Source: Aporrectodea caliginosa
Lineage: Eukaryota > Annelida > Clitellata > Crassiclitellata > Lumbricidae
NCBI GenBank assembly: GCA_020284085.1
Contig: JACEVL010000155.1
Span: 23,501 to 87,500 of the forward strand
Length of the DNA stretch: 64,000 bases
Reading direction: 5' to 3'
Positions 51,373-59,305 of this stretch are shown here, one piece after another. Under the pieces are notes generated by a model. That model ran no database searches. It had not been told where the DNA came from and saw nothing but the letters and a program-made list of their open reading frames with translations. Each line of letters opens with the position of its first letter. The first letter of the stretch is position 1. The position numbers were made by a program, and so were the translations under genes.

Positions 51373-54300
51373 TATTATTTTATTATTATTAGTAGTATTA
51401 ATATTATTATATCATTATTATTATTTTTATATTTTTATTATTGTTTTTTATACCAGATATCTATGGTCCCTCAAGACTTAAAATTACTTGTCGTTATTTT
51501 TTAAATTATTATTATTATTTATTATTGTTGCTATTCTACTAATGCTGCTACTACTAGTACTATTGCTACTCTCAAGGAAACTGGTTAAGTGCAACATAAT
51601 GTGACTAAATTAACTGTAGGTGCCTATTAGTATTGCACTAGTTACAGCGTAAAATTTCCATATATCATATGGTAAAAAATAGTTGTGGTGTGATGTCTAT
51701 GAAAATGTCATGTCAATTAAAATATGTCACTTGCAGATCTACCTCCAGGGTAATGAGTCAAAATTCGATCGAATCGTGGATGTGAACTTCTCAGTTGAAT
51801 CCGTTCACGTACGCTATCTAGTGAGAGATATGCCATATCGGGTCCAGATGGCAGCCTACAATCGCATGGGCGAAGGCGTCAAAAGTGAGCCCATCATACT
51901 TGGTGAGGAAAATGTCAGGTTTCTCTTCATATACATAAATTAGGGGTTACTGGCAGTTTGATGTATGTGAGGAATCTGAGGATTACTGAGGTTTGGAAGA
52001 TTGCCAAAGGTTTGACAGTAGAAGATAATCAAAGGTTTGAGAGGTACTGAAGATTAAAGGGTTGGTTAGAGGGTTAGGTTTGACAGCAGATTTGTGTATT
52101 GAGTTATAGACATCTATAATTGGCAATGAGTCGAGGATTAGTGAGAAGTGCGTGCCGTAGTAGTTTTATTGTCTTATTCCTTTGTTCATTAGTAGTTTGT
52201 TGTCTTATGCCATTGTACAAAAGTAGTTTTTTTCCTATGCAGGTCATTCGATGGCTCAGGTTGATGAGCCACTTTATAGCCAGCAGTGGTTTCGTATTAC
52301 AATCATCGCAACCGTCGGAGTCATTCTCTGGATATTCTTCTGCATTCTTAGTATCTGCATCTATCGCAAACGAAAAGCAATAATCAAAATGAACAAGAAA
52401 AACGGTAATGCTAATAAAAATTATCAGTCCTTCTTTCAGTTTCCTTTAATGATAATTGTTTTAATTTAACAATATTTATGTTTCATAGTAATTGATTATT
52501 ATCATGCCATGTATTGCTGATATCTTGATGCTAGGAGATAGAAGTTTTTTGCTTACTGCACTTTAGTTCAGTGTTTTGTAATCTAATATACAGGTAGGGA
52601 GAAATGGCATGAACATTTTTTATCCCTAAAGATTTATTTTGATTTGAAATCATGATCTGACTTGTATTCAAACGAGGTCATCAGTATGGATAATTGTTTT
52701 GGTATTCATATTTTATATTATACTAGTTTTAATTTAGTATATAATTTGATATTAGTTTAATTCCTTGTACTGGGTACTTTTGGTAGCCTTGCTTTACCAA
52801 ATGTGTGTTCTTTTTATTTTCAGCCAAATGTCACGATGATGGTTTAGGGTGAGTTTCATTTGCTACTGAAATTCTGTTATTGAGTGTGAATTTGTCAGTG
52901 TTGAGCCATTCATCCATTTGTTGTTTCACTGCAAATTGTACCAGACCATTTGCCTAGATAGCTACTCGGATAATAAGTTCTGCATATGAGAGGTTGGAAC
53001 CGCAGAAAAGACTAACTATGCACTAAGAAATTTGTATCTTGGGCTGGTATGGTCTGAACATGAGAACCTAGCGTGTCTTTTAGTTGTTAAGCTGCACATT
53101 GATTAGCATTTGTTTTATATTTGATTTGAGCTGATGAGCTTCCTTTAAATTATTTGAATGTTCAGTTAGTTTCAATTACATGAAACTACAGAAATATGGT
53201 TGCTCTTGTGATTTTATACCTTCTGCTTGTGTAGTACACTTAAGCCATTGTATAATGCTGAAGTAGGTAACTACCTATGCCTATTACTGCATCATAATAT
53301 AGATCGTAATCATAATCGTAATCTCCAAACTTCTAAAGCACACTCGAAAGCTAAGCACAGGGCACCAGCATATTCACGAGCGCTGACCCTTTCGTAGATG
53401 ACCATTTCAGGGTCAAGATAATACAGATATTAATAATTGATATAATTGGTGAAAAATTACACAATTATGATAGATATACTGATGCAGATTTTTACACCAA
53501 AATGTGCTATAACCATATTTACATTTTAGACATTACTAACCCATACCCAGGTATTACTGGATATGTATATTTCTTGTTGTGTTTATGACGTGTTTTAGGT
53601 CGTGCCAGAAATCAGGTGAACTTGCTAGCCAGATACCTCTTATTGCGGGCAAGGGCAACAGGGATACTTCTCTAGCGCCTAGTATGGTCGGCCAGCCATG
53701 TGTTGCCACTTGCTGCTGTGAAAACGAGTCGCCCAGCGACGGCGACTCAAAAACCAATGAAAGTCTTTTACACGGTCACACCTACCAGACACGTAAGAGC
53801 GCTTTTAGTGATTGGTCGTAGGAATCTCTTTTGTTCGCTTCCTGTCTCATTAAGTTGCAGAAATTTGGATTCTGAGGAGGAATTTGGACAGACAGTTCAC
53901 TTGAAGTGACCATTGATTATTGTCATGCACATTATGATAACAAATCTATAGAAGTTGATATATTTCATCAGTTGCTTATCACAAGATCGCATATTTTATG
54001 TGGCACTTCTTCAATGGAAACTCCCCAGAGGTGCAGGCATAATATCTTATACATTTTGTTATCAAATCCATTCTAAGTAGTTCTGATAACATAATTGCTT
54101 TTGCCTTTGAATTTTGGTTTTTAGGAATATGCTGCGTCTTCAGCAGATATTTATTGAGGCGATTTTATTTACTTTTGTTTTATTTATTATGTTTGTGACT
54201 TTACTTGTAATATATTCCAGCTGCAGTGACCATTATTTATGCTTCAGCTGGTTTCAGCTATGCTTCATTGCTAGCATCACTGTAGTAAATAGCACTTTCA

Positions 54301-57300
54301 GAAAGTTTGAGTTATTCGTTCAGTTTCAGTGTCAAGTTGAAATGCAGAGATCAGGTCAATATTTATGATGATGCAGATTTTGGAATTGGTGTCCGACAGT
54401 CTAAAGTTGTTCCAGAGGAAAGGGCAAAAGGAAGGATCTTTTTGTGTTATAATTTTAATTTGTCTCAGTAGGTATCTGTAATTACATTAGCTAAATTGCT
54501 AGTTATCTTGCACTAGCATCTCATTTGCAATAGTCGTAATTGGGTTTTACCTGCGATATCTGCTTTCTGTTGTAGTAGAATCCGTACACAATTTGGATAG
54601 GCCATACCATTGTGACAATTGTTATGGTGGTGGTACTGGTTCCATGCAGTGCTATGGCCCAACGACGACAGCCGTACCCTATGCCACAGCTACACTGGTC
54701 TGCGGAGCACCATATCACACGGTCTGTGGCACTGGAAACATTCCGAATCCTCAGGCGTACATGATCCATCAGCCAAACATGAAACAAGGAGGACCTGGCC
54801 TAACAGACGCAAAGAATGAAAGCTCCAGTAACTCAGGTAAGAATTCCAGCAGTGTTCGGATCAAATTTAGATTCTAATGAGTTTAATAAACCTTAATTTA
54901 AAATTAAACAAATCCAGTAATTGTCATTTTAAAAATATTTTTGTAAAGAATTTCAGTAATTTTACATTTGAACTTATTTGTTAAGTTTGCCAGTAAATTT
55001 TAATTTTAATTCAATTAATTGAAAGCAGTAATTTAAACCTATCCAAATGATTCCGCTTTCAGTAGTTTTAAGACATAATTAGTGGCATCGCACAGTTCTT
55101 TTAGAACTAGTTGAGGTTATCTGGCTAAGTTTTGGACTTTTCTTATATTTCTATTATTAACTGAACTGAAAACATTTTCTTGCATTCGTAGAGTTCAATT
55201 ACGTACTTACATTCCACAAATTGTTTATTCACAGGTATTGTTATCTCTGACATTTTTCTCTCATCTTAAGACTGTCCTGTTCGGCCATGCTGAAGTTGGG
55301 AGTGCCGCTGACTCGGAGTAGTCCCTTTGAAGGGTTGCTATATGAATTCTTGTAGTGAATGATCTGGGGTAAAAGCTTTCAGCAGACTTTACAGTACATG
55401 ACATCTGAAATGATCTAACAAAATCTACTTTTAATTGATTTCAGGTGGTGAAAGCGGAAACCGTATGCCTACCTCTGTATCGATGCCAATTAACCCAGAC
55501 CCCAGTCATCGGCCAGTGCTTGGGTCAGACAAGGGTTGTGATGCACCCCATTATGAATATGTGATGTACAATAATAGGTAAGGTCTTATAATAATGATAT
55601 TCAATATCTCCTCTGAGTGATTCTAACACTGCATTATAGATACGTGTACAGATAGATGTACAATTGTACATACAAAGTTGGATAATCACTGAACTGTTTT
55701 AATTGATAACAATTTTGATTGCAATGGATATTCATTTTCTCAATGGTGATAATGATGATAATGGCAATATGCAGACTAGATTAAGGTTGTTCTAGTTCCG
55801 GTATTAGATTTAACGATGCATTCATAATTAAGTGATTGCTAGTGAAATGTCAGACGGTTTGATGATGCAGTCTTTCACACGACCCATGATGTACGTATCA
55901 GAGCGTCGACTCCTGTTGAAAATTGTTACAGTGCATAACTGGTTTGTCTGAGAATTGTTGTCCTACAGCTTTGGAACCCACTGCTCTACTCTTTTAATTC
56001 TTTCAGTCCTTTATTTTCATTGAATTTTTTTAATTCGTCTGTTTCAACTTTCCTATCCACCTCTACTTGACTTCTGGTTACTCTGACTCATTGGATTTTG
56101 ACTTCTCCAATGGATGACAATTTAAATTATGGTTTTGCTCGAGTTGAGGATCGCCTTATTATTACGGCTTCTTATACAAGTAATTGAGATTAAGTTGCAT
56201 TGTTTCTTCATTGGTTGATTTCAGAATGTGCAACACTGAAAATCCAGATAAGCATATTGGTTTTGGGAAAAATGGGCGTGGATGTGATGATCCATACAGT
56301 GGAATCGATCCATCCAGATGCTTCACTCCAGAATCAGCTACTACCGACTCAGAAACTCAGGGTAAAGACACTTTTGAGATTCTTATTAACTTTACTGTGC
56401 TGCAAGAAATATCCGAATTGTAACAGTGACTCAGTATGACAACCGAATATGGAAAGAATGCTTAATTGTCTGATAGTAGACCATCTTCTTTGTAGCACAT
56501 CATTAGACAATATTGTGGCCACTTTTAGCACTAAGTGGACGAAATTGATAAAGGCTTTTTACTGTGCAGCATCTTGGAAAAGTCTGTTTGATGAAAACAG
56601 TTGACTTGTGGCAAAGTCTGTGAATCGGCTGTTGACTAAAAGCCAAAGTAAGGTAGCAGAGTTGTAACAAAATAGAGCAGTGTTATGAGCTGTTCTGTTG
56701 CAGATGGTAGCCAAGCGACCTGGCCAACGGACAACGAGTCCATCTCCAACTGCAGTTCTGTCAGTTCATGTGGCGCTGATGCCGACTCTTTTATTGGCGA
56801 GATCGACTTTGCCAGTGCTGTCACTAAGGCTGCTGAACTGTCAGGGTTGTCAGTAGTCGGTTCAACCGTCAGTCCGCTGGTTCCTGACAACCCAAAAGGT
56901 TGTAACTAATCTTTGAGTAGAGCACTAGAGTTTTAGCCAGAAACTTTGATGAAGGCAACTTAGTCAGAATTTCTTTTACCATATGCTTATAGTGGTATAT
57001 GTAGGCGTAGGGCAATGATCTGGCTTTACACCACAGAATTCAGATTATAATGTGTTATTGAAATTGGGAATATGTTGTTAATCCATGCAAACGGTTGTAG
57101 GAAAGGGTGTTGAACTTATTTTCTTTTGATGACTTTACGTTGTTTCAGCATTGTTTGCAGTGCACAGAGCCATAAAACTGTTACGTGGGGCTGGGAGCAC
57201 TGGCCTGAAAGAGCTGAAGGCCACAGAGACACTTAACGTACTTTAGTCCATGTTACTTGCTTACCTTTAATGACCTTTCTGTTTTGGACCAATCACAAAT

Positions 57301-59305
57301 GAGCATTCATGCAGAAGTGTTAATTTTGAACATATTGTCAGTTAACATTGTGCATTTTGTCTTTTCAGTTCGAAAGCACGGCCGATCTCGACAGCGCGCC
57401 AACCGACCAGCGAGTCCTTACAGCACCGACAGCAACTACAGTCACTTACCCACTCAGCACAAACCGTACCCAAAGGCAGATCGACGAAAACAGATCGGCG
57501 AACAACAAGATGATGTGCAGAGTAGGAGACCGACGAACCAGTCAGTCAGCCTTCAGATTGGTATGCCTTCCTCCTGAACTCAATGGTTTAGTTGGCTACT
57601 ATTATTATCAAAGTAAGGCTCTGATGTCCTCTGGTAGAGGACCCTCTCATTTCCTGGGAAGCACTTGAGCTGCAATGGACGAATACATACCAGGATGCTA
57701 TACACTTATTAACTTGTGTTATAATATTAACTATGCATTATATTTGCTATTACTTCTTTAGGTGTTATTATGTATTCATTTTCGCTGTCCCATTGTGCAT
57801 TTGATAATGGAGTAATAAAGGCTATACTTGCTTACTCACTTCTTGCAAAGGTCCTGGACATGGGACCAGCGCATCTCGGTACTTACTGTTACTGTCTAGC
57901 TTACGCTGGTACCAAATTATACTGTGTGGTCACTTTTGGTGGCAGAGACAATTGGGCAGACCAGGGTTCACTCAGCACACTCAAACCCACAACCCATAGA
58001 TTACGGACCAGGCACACACCAATAGACCAACTTGTCTCAAGTACTATTATTAGGCTAGAAGATTTTGCAAAATTTAGTAATAGTTTTAATTGTCGCAACT
58101 ACAAAAGGTATGAGTTAATTTATTTTTTATATGTCTTATTTGTTTTGAGAGACTAAGATGATTATGTAGCTTATTTTTAGTTTGCAAGACTTCAGAACTG
58201 AGTGCTTTAGCCATTTAGTGTTTTTTGTCTTCTGTGAGAATATTTAGGAATGGATGACCTTTTGTTGTTCTAAAAAATATTTCTTATGATTCATTAATCA
58301 CTTCGTTCTATGTCTGCTTCGTCAGCATCTTTTTTATAACAAAGTAGTTGCATATTTATTTTTGCAGATGATATTCCGTTAAAAAAATCAGCTGTTCCTT
58401 ATTCGGCTGCAAATTCTGGACGAGGGAAGCCTACGACAACAGTCAACAGCCTTGCATATACTCGAAATCCTGCCATATCTACGCAAGCAAATCCAGTTAC
58501 ATCTTTTGACATGCGTCAGGTACTATATACTGGAATAACCCTGCTTGTTTTTCAATGAATTCATCAGGTGAAGTCCTTTATCAGTGCTGCCAGTTTGAAT
58601 GGACAGTGCTGTCTTAGGTTCTCATATACAGACCACCAAATACCACCATTTCACACCTTTCATGCATTCATTGCACTGGTTGCCAGTTGAGCAAAGAATC
58701 CAGTTTAAAATTTGTCTTCTCATACACAAAGCATTACATTTAAATCAGCCGACCTATCTCTACCTCACCCTTTAATTAACAAGCAAATATTGCACTTGAT
58801 CCAATGACACTGACTGTTGCTGTGCCTCGCACCAGAAATATATTCGGTTCCCGGGTGTTGTCGCCTTATCGGTAACTGGTCAGAAGGATTATGGATTCTG
58901 GCCTATGATGATTTCACTTTACACAACCATCAGTCGATGCTTTATGCGTTCTGATAACAGCTCTAGATTAGATTATTAAAGACCTATTTTAAACTTTGTA
59001 CAAGATTAAAGTTACGCTAATTTCTTGACATCTGTTCTGACTTTAATCAGTCCACAATTACATATAGGATATTCGTAGAATACAATCTTACATTCTTTCT
59101 GAATTCTTCATGGACGGCCATCAGCTGTTAACTGTTCCCTGCTCATATTATAAAGTTTTTTGCCCAGGGTACAAATGATCCGTTTAGAAGTTATCCACTA
59201 AAACACTTCAGTAACAAACAATTTGTTTTAAGGTTCTTATACTGATTTGCTACTAAAGAATTCCATGTCGCCTGTTTTTCTTATTTTCAGACAAACGTTG
59301 TTTAG
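30544..59305 (+). CDS. robo: Roundabout (Robo) guidance receptor, 5'-partial, 22 exons
   Basis: Spliced gene for a Robo-family single-pass receptor; family members bind secreted Slit through Ig1-Ig2 and signal repulsion in growth cones. Joining the 22 exons listed separately gives one open frame of 1308 complete codons with all intron phases matching. Domain order: Ig1 (about 1-109), Ig2 (110-202), Ig3 (203-291), Ig4 (292-386), Ig5 (387-480), FN3-1 (490-596), FN3-2 (597-726), FN3-3 (727-820), membrane helix (839-861), cytoplasmic tail (862-1308). This 5 Ig + 3 FN3 order, the Ig1 string SHRMLLPNGQLFFLR, the Ig5 string RPPPIIHQGP and the tail motif VPYATATLV are Robo hallmarks. Missing: the start codon and signal peptide exon. 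The tail is shorter than usual for Robo (total commonly 1400-1650 residues), and no LPPPP-type motif is present. Exon ends are read by eye and not confirmed by transcripts. Family assignment is very secure; the orthology subgroup is not determined. Confidence 0.93.
30874..31400 (+). other. start of 8.6-kb robo intron
   Basis: First part of the intron between Ig1 and Ig2 exons (30874-39445). No additional exon seen. Confidence 0.5.
31405..32090 (-). mobile_element. LINE RT remnant of the second family
   Basis: Minus-strand reading contains KTRVRRGCILLSYLFNPVLE (RT motif with RxGCxLSxxLFN) and NNLRFTEKIGLL where the catalytic YADD box should be, so the active-site aspartates are lost. It ends DLTNDRG...VPIAAKW and runs into a GAT repeat at 31408-31423. 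Stops and frameshifts interrupt it. Confidence 0.8.
32100..35285. other. robo intron, no further exon seen
   Basis: Mostly AT-rich. A CTG/GCTGCTG patch near 33985-34020 and ATGAATGGGTGG repeats near 34135-34160. Both strands carry only compositional frames. Confidence 0.4.
35295..35580 (-). mobile_element. LINE RT C-terminal remnant
   Basis: Minus-strand ILVVGPTFFNRLPSIFR...FHKRLKTILFD, then the shared 3' end GGCGCTATATAAATTTG and a TTACA tail (35300-35315 as ATGTA on +). Confidence 0.75.
36930..37015 (-). mobile_element. possible LINE 3'-end remnant
   Basis: ACTTATATAGTGCCTC on + is a degraded form of the shared LINE 3' end in reverse orientation. Confidence 0.4.
37500..37770. repeat. CTGTCTG-rich tract
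   Basis: Low-complexity CTGTCTGT/GTGTCTGT words within the robo intron. Confidence 0.7.
38040..38345. repeat. GGT run and CTC-rich tract
   Basis: GGTGGTGGT at 38039-38060 and CTCCTCCTCCTC at 38270-38320. Confidence 0.7.
38985..39095. repeat. GACTTCTCTTAGGAGTGAAG degenerate tandem repeat
   Basis: About four units of 28-36 bp, each itself an inverted repeat (GACTTCTCT...AGAAGTC), so the RNA could fold into stacked hairpins. Confidence 0.7.
39218..39284 (-). mobile_element. tRNA-like sequence (SINE head or tRNA pseudogene)
   Basis: Minus strand has D-arm TAGTGGAAAAGCG, a 5-bp anticodon stem CTGGA/TCCAG enclosing CTGACAA (GAC at anticodon position) and T-arm GGGGTTCAAATCCC. The acceptor stem does not pair convincingly. 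It lies 160 bp upstream of the Ig2 exon. Confidence 0.45.
39446..39724 (+). CDS. robo: robo exon b: Ig domain 2, GC donor
   Basis: Residues 110-202, with Cys134, Trp147 and Cys183. Acceptor is TTTCAG in phase 1. The donor is read as GAG|GCAAGT, a GC-AG intron, because only this end gives the phase required by the next exon and restores FVR-EKP, similar to the Ig2/Ig3 junction of other Robos. A canonical GTAAGA sits 7 nt upstream at 39718, but using it gives a stop four codons into the next exon. Confidence 0.9.
40264..40402 (+). CDS. robo: robo exon c: Ig domain 3, first half
   Basis: Residues 203-249 with Cys226 and Trp238. Acceptor TTCAG, phase 1; donor AAG|GTCAGG, phase 2. The split Arg codon is completed by the next exon. 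An intron within Ig3 separates the two halves and hosts a hAT-like element. Confidence 0.9.
40877..41355. mobile_element. non-autonomous hAT-like element
   Basis: Terminal inverted repeat AGGGATGAGC/GCTCATCCCT; flanking 8-bp duplications CTGAATAG and CTGAACAG differ at one base. Subterminal TCGGATCGGA and AATCGGAATCGG words at both ends. 479 bp, no transposase. It sits in the intron that splits Ig3, ending about 110 bp from the next acceptor. Confidence 0.85.
41375..41435 (+). mobile_element. LINE 3'-end remnant
   Basis: CAGAGTTCCTAAGAGG followed by GGCTATATAAATG and GATAGATG, a degraded shared 3' end just before the Ig3b exon. Confidence 0.5.
41464..41591 (+). CDS. robo: robo exon d: Ig domain 3, second half
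   Basis: Residues 250-291, carrying the DEGTYVC motif with Cys273, partner of Cys226. Acceptor GTGTAG, phase 2; donor T|GTAAGC, phase 1. Confidence 0.9.
42212..42336 (+). CDS. robo: robo exon e: Ig domain 4, first half
   Basis: Residues 292-333 with RPSF at the domain start, Cys315 and Trp327. Acceptor ATACAG, phase 1; donor CAG|GTAGGC, phase 0. The protein context GNPMPAVFWNK is typical of Robo Ig4. Confidence 0.9.
42400..42958 (+). mobile_element. LINE RT end and 3' UTR with TTGAT tail
   Basis: Reads FRSVKVHSYARLHTIKSQGT then LIWNAIPSYI...FIFKKDYVHTFF, an RT C-terminus of another subfamily. The 3' UTR ends GGTTGCAATAAATTGATTTG with four TTGAT-type units at 42928-42956. Confidence 0.75.
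43020..43181. repeat. ATT trinucleotide array
   Basis: ATT units with one ATATAT interruption, ending in eight CAG/AGC units at 43178-43201. Confidence 0.95.
43225..43345 (-). mobile_element. LINE 3'-end remnant
   Basis: ATTTATATAGCGCCTTTG on + is the reverse of the shared 3' end. Confidence 0.55.
43655..43990. repeat. GA-rich tract
   Basis: More than 300 bp of GAGAGAGA, GGAAGGAAGG and GACAGACAGA on the + strand. Confidence 0.85.
44144..44310. repeat. CAT trinucleotide array
   Basis: About 18 perfect units then CATCCTC/CATCTT degenerate units. It lies about 110 bp upstream of the Ig4b exon. Confidence 0.9.
44419..44578 (+). CDS. robo: robo exon f: Ig domain 4, second half
   Basis: Residues 334-386: FMFPNQ, then EDAGEYTC (Cys368), then AGSAYAKA, which resembles the end of vertebrate Robo Ig4. 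Acceptor CCATAG, phase 0; donor AAG|GTAACA, phase 1. The exon lacks an internal ATG-initiated long frame but joins cleanly in phase. Confidence 0.88.
44590..45835. other. robo intron, no feature seen
   Basis: AT-rich unique sequence between the Ig4b and Ig5a exons. Confidence 0.4.
45843..45912 (-). mobile_element. LINE 3' end with ATTC tail
   Basis: ATTCATTC then ATTTATATAGCGCC and GAAGGCGCTTG: the shared hairpin in minus orientation. Confidence 0.7.
45955..46040 (+). mobile_element. LINE 3' end with TTACA tail
   Basis: GAGCGCTTCTGAGAGAC, then GGCGCTTTATAAATG, then TTACATTACATTACA. Opposite orientation to the copy at 45843. Confidence 0.7.
46274..46471 (+). CDS. robo: robo exon g: Ig domain 5, first half
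   Basis: Residues 387-452. RPPPIIHQGPQNQT is highly characteristic of Robo Ig5; Cys415 and Trp427 are present. Acceptor GGCAG, phase 1; donor CAG|GTTTGG, phase 1. Confidence 0.92.
46951..47231 (+). CDS. robo: robo exon h: end of Ig5 and start of FN3-1
   Basis: Residues 453-546. SDTGIYTC (Cys464) and GETAWSA close Ig5; PGPPTKP opens FN3-1 with the strand B/C tryptophan in VRLSWK and the SYSVEYFSH segment. Acceptor TTTTAAG with a weak pyrimidine tract, phase 1; donor GAG|GTAAGG, phase 0. Confidence 0.92.
47232..48614. other. robo intron, AT-rich
   Basis: Intron within FN3-1. GTGCAATAAATGAATGAATT near 48298 looks like another LINE tail; a GATGATGAC run lies at 48484-48505. No exon seen. Confidence 0.4.
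48615..48765 (+). CDS. robo: robo exon i: end of FN3-1
   Basis: Residues 547-596. LLPNTSYLFLVRAKNSHG is the FN3 tyrosine-corner and FG region and is close to the same segment of known Robos. Acceptor TTTCAG, phase 0; donor AAG|GTCAGT, phase 1. Confidence 0.92.
48945..49020 (-). mobile_element. LINE 3' end with TTACA tail
   Basis: On the minus strand AGCGCTTCTGAGTAG...GGGTGCTATATAAATAC followed by TTACATTACAT, another copy of the shared hairpin. Confidence 0.7.
49021..49722. other. robo intron, no exon seen
   Basis: Includes a degenerate ACCTTA/CATTAC-rich stretch at 49470-49640. Confidence 0.4.
49723..50112 (+). CDS. robo: robo exon j: FN3-2
   Basis: Residues 597-726, a whole FN3 domain in one exon: VLSSTTVKLNWEL, GYHLKYR and the YTWYEAMILPF segment, ending RTLED. 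Acceptor TTTAG, phase 1; donor ATG|GTGGGT, phase 1. Largest exon found (390 nt). Confidence 0.92.
50113..50933. other. robo intron, no exon seen
   Basis: Intron between FN3-2 and FN3-3. No repeat of note. Confidence 0.4.
50934..51049 (+). CDS. robo: robo exon k: FN3-3, first half
   Basis: Residues 727-765: VPSAAPRNI followed by LLVNWEPPP and GVLKGYH, a standard FN3 opening. Acceptor TTGCAG, phase 1; donor CAT|GTAAGA, phase 0. Confidence 0.92.
51315..51440. repeat. ATT trinucleotide array
   Basis: TTATTATTA units, perfect for about 55 bp then degenerate. Confidence 0.9.
51737..51902 (+). CDS. robo: robo exon l: FN3-3, second half
   Basis: Residues 766-820: IYLQGNES, DVNFSVE, then VQMAAYNRMGEGVKSEP, which matches the conserved end of the Robo third FN3. 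Acceptor TTGCAG, phase 0; donor TG|GTGAGG, phase 1. Confidence 0.92.
52243..52404 (+). CDS. robo: robo exon m: transmembrane segment
   Basis: Residues 821-874. A short juxtamembrane stretch (EPLYSQQWF) leads into an uninterrupted hydrophobic helix at 839-861, followed by the basic stop-transfer run RKRK. This orientation places the Ig/FN3 part outside the cell. Acceptor ATGCAG, phase 1; donor ACG|GTAATG, phase 1. Confidence 0.92.
52824..52848 (+). CDS. robo: robo exon n: 25-nt microexon
   Basis: Residues 875-882 (AKCHDDGL). Acceptor TTTTCAG after a good pyrimidine tract, donor GG|GTGAGT. It changes the phase from 1 to 2, which is exactly what the following exon needs, so it cannot be skipped without a frameshift. 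No homology can be seen in so short a stretch; support is from splice signals and phase. Confidence 0.75.
52849..53598. other. robo intron, no exon seen
   Basis: AT-rich. ACTTCTAAAGCACAC near 53325 may be a faint LINE 3' end. Confidence 0.35.
53599..53792 (+). CDS. robo: robo exon o: proximal cytoplasmic tail
   Basis: Residues 883-947. Contains a cysteine cluster (CVATCCC) followed by ESPSDGDS, reminiscent of the cysteine/serine stretch after the membrane in vertebrate Robos. Acceptor TTTTAG, phase 2; donor CAC|GTAAGA, phase 1. Confidence 0.82.
53793..54575. other. robo intron, no exon seen
   Basis: AT-rich unique sequence. Confidence 0.35.
54576..54836 (+). CDS. robo: robo exon p: CC1-like motif
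   Basis: Residues 948-1034. The segment VPYATATLV (981-989) matches the conserved Robo CC1 motif, whose tyrosine (here Tyr983) is an Abl-kinase target in the family. Acceptor TTGTAG, phase 1; donor CAG|GTAAGA, phase 1. Cysteine- and glycine-rich flanks are unusual. Confidence 0.88.
55255..55350 (+). mobile_element. LINE 3'-end remnant
   Basis: GGAGTGCCGCTGACTCGGAGTAG then GAAGGGTTGCTATATGAATTC, a degraded shared hairpin, about 95 bp before a robo exon. Confidence 0.55.
55445..55577 (+). CDS. robo: robo exon q: cytoplasmic tail
   Basis: Residues 1035-1078. Includes a tyrosine cluster HYEYVMY near the end that could be phosphorylated (inference). Acceptor TTTCAG, phase 1; donor TAG|GTAAGG, phase 2. 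Confidence 0.8.
55578..56224. other. robo intron, no exon seen
   Basis: AT-rich unique sequence; checked for a proline-rich exon and none seen. Confidence 0.35.
56225..56361 (+). CDS. robo: robo exon r: cytoplasmic tail
   Basis: Residues 1079-1124, starting RMCNTEN and ending TTDSETQ. No known motif recognised. Acceptor TTTCAG, phase 2; donor CAGG|GTAAAG, phase 1. The phase 2 start completes the AG of the previous exon to Arg. Confidence 0.8.
56704..56898 (+). CDS. robo: robo exon s: conserved acidic/serine block
   Basis: Residues 1125-1189. NESISNCSSVSS, then DADSFIGEIDFASAVTKAAE aligns with the vertebrate Robo segment that reads roughly SSGRSSVSS...DADFAQAVAAAAEYAG. This is the strongest tail homology in the gene. 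Acceptor TTGCAG, phase 1; donor AAG|GTTGTA, a weak consensus, phase 1. Confidence 0.88.
57369..57560 (+). CDS. robo: robo exon t: basic cytoplasmic region
   Basis: Residues 1190-1253. RPASPYSTDSNYS resembles the vertebrate RPTSPVSTDSNMS block; a basic stretch (KADRRKQ) follows. Acceptor TTTCAG, phase 1; donor TTG|GTATGC, phase 1. Confidence 0.87.
57561..58367. other. robo intron, no exon seen
   Basis: No proline-rich exon visible where CC2/CC3 might have been expected. Confidence 0.4.
58368..58519 (+). CDS. robo: robo exon u: distal tail
   Basis: Residues 1254-1304. Begins DDIPLKKSAVP at the place where vertebrate Robos have DDLPPPP followed by more prolines (CC3). Rich in Ser/Thr/Ala and without a proline run. 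Acceptor TTGCAG, phase 1; donor CAG|GTACTA, phase 0. Confidence 0.82.
58655..58860 (+). mobile_element. LINE RT remnant in the last robo intron
   Basis: MHSLHWLPVEQRIQFKICLL then IHKALHLNQPTYLYLTL is a CR1/L2-type RT C-terminal block, followed by a stop. Confidence 0.8.
59291..59305 (+). CDS. robo: robo last coding exon, four residues and stop
   Basis: Reads TNVV then TAG. Acceptor TTATTTTCAG, phase 0, which matches the preceding exon. The C-terminus is therefore ...DMRQTNVV, not a standard class I or II PDZ ligand. Because only 12 coding bases are used, this exon is supported by the acceptor and phase alone; read-through of the previous exon would reach a stop soon after 58519. Confidence 0.65.
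   Translation, partial: TNVV

Noticed and set aside
53700..53909. Alternative frame over the exon o region
   Set aside because: Out of phase with both neighbours; the selected frame continues the receptor tail.
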